Position numbers and translations under genes: made by a program
NCBI GenBank assembly: GCA_963675135.1
Contig: OY776129.1
Span: 70,959,348-71,023,347 of the forward strand
Length of the DNA stretch: 64,000 nt
From: Galeopsis tetrahit
Lineage: Eukaryota > Streptophyta > Magnoliopsida > Lamiales > Lamiaceae
Reading direction: 5' to 3'
Shown: piece after piece, positions 57,649 to 64,000 of the stretch
How positions within the stretch are numbered: the first letter of the stretch is position 1
Layout: the number at the start of each line of letters is the position of its first letter
Notes under the pieces: generated by a model
Told to the model about the DNA's origin: nothing
What the model saw: only the letters and a program-made list of their open reading frames with translations
The model's database searches: none

Positions 57649-60622
57649 ATGGGAGACAATGGAGGTACCAACCTTGGTATGATCAGGGTGTTCGATGATG
57701 AGATGGTTCCAAAGTCTCCATGGAAGACTTCCGCCACTGCATCTCCGGTGACTGGGACGGATTCCGAGTCGTGGCCTGCGCTCTCCGGCGCACAGCAGCG
57801 CCCAAAATTGACTGGAAGCGTCGATTCAAACGCTGCAAAATCGCCTCCGCCGCCCACACTAATGAAGACTGTTGTTTGTGGTGATCCTCCTTCGCCTGCT
57901 CCTCCGCAGGTCGGTGTGGTTTCTTTACTTTAATTATAATGCCTTTTATGTGAATTGTGAATGTAGTAGGTATTTGCATTTGGTATCTTTACTTTAATTA
58001 TAATCTTTTTATAGTTTTTATTGGGAAGTCTTAACAGTTTTTATTAGGAAAGAGATAATTAGACATGTTTTTGATGTGAATAAAAACTAGTATTGTGTTT
58101 TGAGGTTAATACATTTGTAAGATTTCCGTATTCTCTGTAGATGATTCCATTTGTTGGTCTTTTTTTTTTTTGTTTGGCACATATTCATTGAAAGTAGAGT
58201 GATAAGTGTAACAATACGAGACAATGTGTTTTCAGATACTGTGATATGGTGATCCGGAAATATGTCCATTTCTCTGATTCGATAGTATGCTCCAAGCTTT
58301 TTTGTTTTTGTTTGGGAAGGGATAATAGAGGGATTATATGTGTTACTTATTGTTGATTAAATACACTATTATAGCAACACACATAACATTACAAAAATAT
58401 ACTATTTGTAGACATGAGCGGATGAGCCTCTATGTTTTCAAGAGAAAAATTAACATTAAGTTGTTGAAAAATTATACCATCATTTTACGATTCTTAAATT
58501 TCCAACTACCCCTCAGTTAGGCTTACTGTGTCCTGGTTCTGCATGGGCGGCTTACTGTGTCCTGGTTCTGCATGGGCATTTTGAACCCAGTGTATCGTAT
58601 CTGCGATATGATGACATATATCTCCCAATTGCTCTGGCCTTGTTGAACCAATGGTAATGACTAATGAGTTGGGATGGGAAAGAATTCTGATCTTGGTTGT
58701 TTCAATAATAACTTTTAACTTATCTCATATGCCATGGAAATCAATTATTATGCATATTTATGTTTAAAATCGTGTAGCTTACCTGCCAGTTTACTGACTT
58801 CCAGGTTACAGCTGAACAGTCAAAGTTCCAAGGGCGTGGGAATTTTAAATCTCGCAGGGCAAACACTTCAAATCAAAACAGACAAATACCCAAGCAAGGC
58901 CTAAATAGTATACCTCCATTTGCTGTTTCCCCACCTCATTTTAACCACGATTTTCCTAATATGAGTCCCTATTCATCAACTTTTGCTACTGGATATGCCT
59001 TTCAAAGTACCCCCAGACCTTTTCCAAGAGCTGATACTCAACCGGTAAAGTCTGGTAGTACAAATGAAACATATAATCAGAAAAGTCCCTATTGGCATAA
59101 TCAACAGCCAGTTTCTTCCCACAACTTCCATTTGCAACAAACTATGGATCAAAGACCTTTAATGAGGTGTTCAATGTATAGACCTCGCCTTTTCGGTGTA
59201 CCACTACCAGGTATTAATGCTGCTATATGAAAAGTAGATGTTATTTGTGTTAAACATTTCATTTTGTGTGATTGACTTCTCACTCTTTCTGTTTTGTAAT
59301 TTATGATACAGGGCCACCACCACCATGTTATCTTCCTGCTCATCCAGGCTATGCTAGATTCACTTATCCATGTCTTTCATATCCTTTTGGTCCTGGAGTT
59401 CCCCCTGGTCCTGGAGTTTCCCCGCCACCCCCACCACCCTTACCAACAATAACACTGAAAGATAAGATTATAAATCAAATTGAGTATTATTTCAGGTGAA
59501 TTATGGAAACTGATTTCATGTCTGTTCAGCTACCCCCTAAGAAATGATTTTCTGTTTCATATGTGAATTTTTTAAAGTCAGTAAGTAATTAGTACTTTTT
59601 TGATAACCTAGTGATGTGAATCTGCGGACTGATGACTACTTGAAAACTTTGATGGACCATCAAGGCTGGGTTCCAATATCACTTATCGCTAATTTTAATA
59701 GGGTACTGATTTATCACTTCTAGCCTCTTTGATGAATTGTTTCTTTCTTGTTCATAATGATCCTAGTTTTTTCACCTTTTCTTTTCTGTGTCTGTGTGTT
59801 AGGTTAAACAAATGAATGTAGGGATACCATTTATATTAGAAGCATTGCTGGTTTCGAAGACCATTGAAGTGCAGGTTTGTGTGCTTTTTGTTATTACTTT
59901 TCAGTTGTGGCTTCTGAATTCTCCCTTTGCGTTATTTGATTTCAATTCTCTAGGGTGACAAGATCAGGAGACGGTCTAAGTGGATTCCCCCATCTCTGAT
60001 CAGTGAATCTGTACCACGAATGAAAATTAACAACAATGAAAATGAAAACAAAGTAGATGGAACTAAAGGAACAACCGAACTTCCTCCATCAAGAACTTCC
60101 TCCATCAATAATGGAGTTGGGCACTGGAGACTATATTCCATCACTGGAGACAATATTAGTGAACTGGAATTGGAGCATAAAACGATAAGGAATGACCTTC
60201 CTTCTACTGTCGGAAGGTACACTTTTTTCTGCTTGATTTACTTGTGTCAACAATTATTATTGATTTCTTTTTCTGTCACATGTAAATCAATGGATCATTG
60301 CAGTATTGATTTCTTTTTTTGTCACATGTAAATCAATGATGGATCATTGCAGTATTGATGGCGAAGATGATGAAATCTTTGATAAGGATCAAATTGTTGA
60401 GAGGCTTGTGACTTCCACTCAGGTATGATCATGAGGTTCTGTCTTGTTCCACTCAGTATGATCATGAGGTTCTGTCTTGTTCCACTCGGTATGATCATGA
60501 GGTTCTGTTTTGATTTGATGAATAGTTCTGTCATTTTCTTTGTAAATATGATGGTTTAGCTTTTTTACGATTTAACTAATGTTTATTTTTACTGACAGAA
60601 CATTTCACCATTTTCGGATTGA
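57649..60622 (+). CDS. LARP1: La-related protein 1b/c-like (La motif), 456 aa, 8 exons
   Basis: RNA-binding protein of the LARP1 family; plant LARP1 members act in mRNA decay and translation. Exons: 57649-57909, 58805-59210, 59312-59495, 59612-59702, 59803-59874, 59954-60216, 60353-60422, 60599-60622; all GT-AG and in phase, 1371 nt. The N-terminal half is low-complexity (Pro, Ser, Asn, Gln), with a proline-rich PPGPGVSPPPPPPLP stretch before the La motif. The La motif (about 270-345) has LKDKIINQIEYYFSDVNL, GWVPISLIANFNRVKQM and IPFILEALLVSKTIEVQ, followed by RRRSKWIPP. A C-terminal acidic segment (DGEDDEIFDKDQIVERL) ends in a 24-nt last exon. No DM15 repeats are present, as in LARP1b/c rather than LARP1a. 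The ATG at 57649 is preferred; the frame is open a little upstream without an ATG. Confidence 0.93.
60258..60352 (+). repeat. Tandem duplication of the LARP1 exon 7 splice acceptor
   Basis: Two copies (60258-60303, 60304-60352) of TATTGATTTCTTTTT...CACATGTAAATCAATG...GATCATTGCAG. Both end in the acceptor ATTGCAG; only the second joins the open exon. Confidence 0.9.
60412..60515 (+). repeat. 33-bp tandem repeat at the LARP1 exon 7 donor
   Basis: Unit GTATGATCATGAGGTTCTGT plus CTTGTTCCACTCA, about 2.7 copies from the donor at 60423. The exon end (TTCCACTCAG) resembles the unit junction, so the donor itself looks duplicated. Confidence 0.88.
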
Positions 60623-61206
60623 AGAAGGAATGGGAAAGACTACGGGCCATAAAAGAGGACATCATTTGCCAATCAATTAAATGAACAAGTTTCAAATTTT
60701 GCAATTTATAGAGGTAGCTGAACTGTTATCCATTTTTTGATATGTTGGATTGATGAGGCTTTTGTGTTTGCCGTGTGGTCATTTTTACATGTACATATTG
60801 GAAGTTTTGAAGTTTATTTTAGATAGATATAGATAATAAGGGAAGTTGTAACATGGAATGGAATTGATTGATGGTATATAGTAGGAGATTTTTTTATGGT
60901 AGTGTGCATGTTTTTTTAGGTATAGTAGATTAGGATTCAGTGGAGTTTATTTGAGAATGAAAGATTTTGAAACTAAAAATATCAAACAAGTTTTTTACTT
61001 CTTAAGTAATAATGACTTTCTTTATATATAAATGTATTTTTAAATCTATAGAGAAATTAAATCTCTCTATAATATTAGAAAAGAGAATTTGGAGTTCCAT
61101 CTTTGAAAGGATTTGTTGTCTTCTTCACTTGAACAATTTTTATTATTTTTATTTTACCTAATAAAAAATACAAAAAATTCAATTTGGGGTACAGTGATAT
61201 CCTAAA
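60623..61206. other. LARP1 3' UTR and following intergenic DNA
   Basis: 3' UTR from 60623, with no further exon. Beyond about 60950 AT-rich, nothing recognised. Confidence 0.5.
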
Positions 61207-61665
61207 TTTAGACCTGTTCAACCGGAAGAAACCGCCGGTTACAGTTAAAAACCGGCGGTTTCGGTTTTGCGTTTTTTTCGTAACCGAAATCGAACCGGCA
61301 AACCGCCGGTTCGGTTAAAAACCGGCGGTTAGGCGGTTTCTGTTTTTTTTTCTCTCTCTCTCCGTTTTTGCTCGTTTTCCCTCCGTTTTTGCTCGTTTTT
61401 TGTATGTTTCAACTCTTTTTTTAGAAACTACATTACTGGAATTTAATAAAAATTATATAACTTAAATTTATACATAAAAAATAGAAGAATTGTGTATTTA
61501 AAAAATAAAAAAACCGGCAAACCGGTGGTTAACCGCCAAACCCGACGGTTTCGGTTTGCCAAAACTTGCAACCGAAACCGAACCGCCATTTTCCGGTTAC
61601 GGTTCGGTTTTTGAACCGTAACCGACGGTTTTGCCGGTTTGCTGGTTAAAAACCGCTCATGTCTA
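61207..61665. mobile_element. hAT-type MITE rich in AACCGCCGGTT
   Basis: Ends TTTAGACCTGTTCAACCGG and, inverted, GTTAGACATGAGCGGTT. Subterminal palindromic AACCGCCGGTT / AACCGGCGGTT words are repeated near both ends (61225-61335 and 61515-61650). No clear 8-bp duplication, so boundaries are approximate. No ORF of note. Confidence 0.7.
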
Positions 61666-62070
61666 ACCAAAAAAAATTGATGAATATTTCCGTCTTCTGA
61701 GTGCACGGATCTAAAGTTAAGTGCATATGAGACCTAACATTAAGCCTAATGATGTAATTGTGTAATGTTAATTTAGGAAATTCTTAGGGTATAAGATCCT
61801 TGATTTATATAGTATATTTATACCGAGCGACCAAAATCTCAGTACCAAAATTAACAAAATTATATGGAGTAGTATATTTATACCATTTAAGTTTTAGTTA
61901 AAAAATTATATAGTATATTTATACAATTTAAGTTTCTAGTTAAACCAAATTGATTCTAATGAATTATTAACGAGAGCAATTATATACTCCAAAGAAGATT
62001 ATCTCAATTTCTTATTGTTGAAGAAGTAGACTTGGGGAATGTCCTCAAAGATTAAATTGTGAACAAAATA
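61666..62070. other. AT-rich intergenic
   Basis: A (C/A)TATAGTATATTTATAC motif recurs three times at 61808-61924. No gene. Confidence 0.4.
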
Positions 62071-62290
62071 TTCATTGAAGCTATTTTTTTTTAAAAAAGT
62101 AGTGATTATATATGTTTGTTTGACTCATTGGTGGGACTGAAAAATTGAATTAAGAATATTCATTGAAGCTATTTAAAAAAAAAGTAGTGATTATATATGT
62201 CTGTTTGCCATGTTGGTGGGACTGAAAAATTGAATTAAAAATATTCATTGAAGCTATTTTTTTAAAAAAGTAGTGATTATATATGTTCTC
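62071..62290. repeat. Tandem repeat, 85-88-bp unit, about 2.5 copies
   Basis: Unit starts TTCATTGAAGCTATTT and includes AAAGTAGTGATTATATATGT and GGTGGGACTGAAAAATTGAA. Copies begin at 62071, 62159 and 62244. Confidence 0.9.
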
Positions 62291-62569
62291 CACTAATATT
62301 TGCTAACACTCATTTACTACTTATCTCAACTTTGATGCGCTCAAATCTATTAAGAGTTGATTATACGAGTACTAGTTTTACTTCAATAAAAGATTAACAT
62401 TTTCTTCCCCATCTACATGCAACAAACCTTATTCTTTTTACAAAAATAAAATTGAACTCTTTTAACAAAGTAAGATATTTGAAGTGCATGCAAATTAAAG
62501 GATGACTTTGAGATCACAAATGATATGTCAATCATTGAGGTTGATGGCTTTTTCTTTTTCCAATAAAAT

Positions 62570-63110
62570 TGCCCCTCAAAGGGGACCTTTGGGAGTGAAA
62601 TTACATGCCATTGAAAGAGCTTTAGTTGAAGCAAAAAATTAAATTGGGGGAAAATTGTAATTCACTCCGACTCCCAGCAAGCTATTGGTCTTTGCTCAAA
62701 GTTTTGCTCTGGAGCAAGTCCAGAGAGGAGCTGTGCGAATAGGATACAACAATTGTCAAAAGAATTTGTAGTGTGTAGATTCATCTACATCCCTATGTGC
62801 GAATAGGATACAACAATTGTCAAAAGAATTTGTAGTGTGCAGATTCATCTACATCCCTAGGAGCAGGAACACACAAGCGCACAGGCTGGCTCAAGCGGTA
62901 AACTCCACCATTACTCTACCATTTCTCGTGATTGAGATGAAACAATTTTTCTTAGATTCATAGGATTTTTGCGCACAGGCTGGCTCAAGCGGTAAACTCT
63001 ACCATTTATCGTGATTGAGATGGAACAGTTTTTCTTAGATTCATAGGATTTTTCTGTATGGTTCGTCAATGTCATATTCTTGTGTAATCTTCAAAAAAAA
63101 AAAAAAAAGA
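62570..63110 (+). mobile_element. LINE 3'-end remnant with two tandem duplications
   Basis: Broken RNase H reading (LGVKLHAIERALVEAKN, then stops and frame changes, later FIYIPRSRN and AHRLAQA) followed by a 3' UTR and a poly(A) run at about 63092-63108. The text matches the tail of the LINE at 42584-43520 (GAATTTGTAGTGTGCA, GGAGCAGGAA). A 64-bp segment (62733-62796 and 62797-62860) and a roughly 94-bp segment (62877-62970 and 62971-63053) are each duplicated in tandem. Confidence 0.8.
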
Positions 63111-64000
63111 AACTCTGAATCTCCAAACAAGAAGGTACTCCAAACTCAATTCATATGATGCGTACAATAATACCACAACGATCCATTAATTAGGGTTAAT
63201 GATCATATTTTTTTCACTATTATTTCACATCGATCGGTTTATAGTATATATGAGGATTGAGGAATATCATGTGATATAAATATATTATGGGGTTGAAATT
63301 TAGTTTAAAGAATATGATTTTTTTTTAAAATTATTTTCATATTTACTAAAGGTTCTATTAAGAAAAATCTTTGTCCATTAATATATTATTTAAATATATA
63401 ATATAATATATTATAAATATTTATTTTATTAACACTCCACGTAATACATAAGTGTTCATCTAATCTAATGGTGGATAAATTGAGATATATAATTAATAAA
63501 TATACACATTTAATTTAGATATGTTTCAAATAATACTACAAGATAATTAAATACATACTCCTTTTCCATAATAAATGTAATTTTAGCTATTTACAAAAAC
63601 CTTTTTTTTTTTTAAAAAAAAGGGGAAAATATCAATTTTGGTCTATCTCTTTTCATATTTGGTCATCCAGTTACTATCAAAATTTATCATTCCATTAGTT
63701 AAATCTGTCAAAACGTGTGGAACCTATGTATATCAAGAAATACCATTAAAGAATCTCAGTCAATCACAAAAATTATTAGTATGTACATTTACAAAAATTA
63801 TTAATATGTACATTTACAAAAATTATCAATATGTACATTTACATTATATTTATCTGTAATAGATCAGAAGGAATTTTAAAGCATCTTCTAAAACGTGATT
63901 ATACCCAATTGTTTGACTAACATTCCAAGAAATCTACAATAATGATTTTAATAGAAAAATATTTAGAATGAAAAATAAGTTTATGAAATTTTTTTGAATG
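63111..64000. other. AT-rich right edge, one small tandem repeat
   Basis: 63781-63842 has about 2.5 copies of a 25-26-bp unit ATGTACATTTACAAAAATTA. Otherwise nothing recognised up to the window end. Confidence 0.5.

Overview
This window is nuclear DNA from a flowering plant, most likely a eudicot. It is AT-rich, has spliced genes with GT-AG introns, and is packed with plant transposons (Ty1/copia, LINE, tRNA-derived SINE, hAT, Mutator, CACTA, PIF/Harbinger and Stowaway types). The species cannot be fixed from the sequence alone.

Host genes, left to right: the first two coding exons of a TVP15/COPI-associated-like Golgi membrane protein (minus strand, running off the left edge); a decayed but nearly full-length Ty1/copia element (2102-6696); a single-exon gene for a small secreted cysteine-rich peptide (7446-7694); a canonical two-exon calmodulin gene (minus, 10458-11881); then about 38 kb of nested transposons; a complete 22-coding-exon ARGONAUTE4 gene (50637-55843, 907 aa); and a complete 8-exon LARP1b/c-like La-motif gene (57649-60622, 456 aa).

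Two transposons in the middle carry pieces of host genes. A 1313-bp Mutator-like element (13022-14334, exact 9-bp target duplication) carries the 5' part of a CYP77A cytochrome P450. A 9110-bp CACTA element (15678-24787, 3-bp target duplication) keeps only the C-terminal part of its transposase plus a coiled-coil ORF, and carries an antisense fragment of the ADP-glucose pyrophosphorylase small subunit and apparently the 5' end of another gene.

The most interesting architecture lies upstream of AGO4. About 5 kb of AGO4 promoter plus the start of its 5' UTR is present twice in direct orientation: copy B (45006-49719) next to the gene and copy A (36186-41969) upstream, without a gene behind it. 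The copies differ by insertions. B holds a 5'-truncated LINE whose empty site is preserved in A; A holds a PIF-like element with a nested hAT fragment; both carry different hAT-type elements at the same target site AACACAAG; and both carry the same foldback element, whose minisatellite has about a dozen units in A and about three in B. AGO4 is itself a transposon-silencing effector, so siRNA feedback onto this promoter is a reasonable hypothesis, but it is inference. No CRISPR array, rRNA gene or functional tRNA gene was seen.
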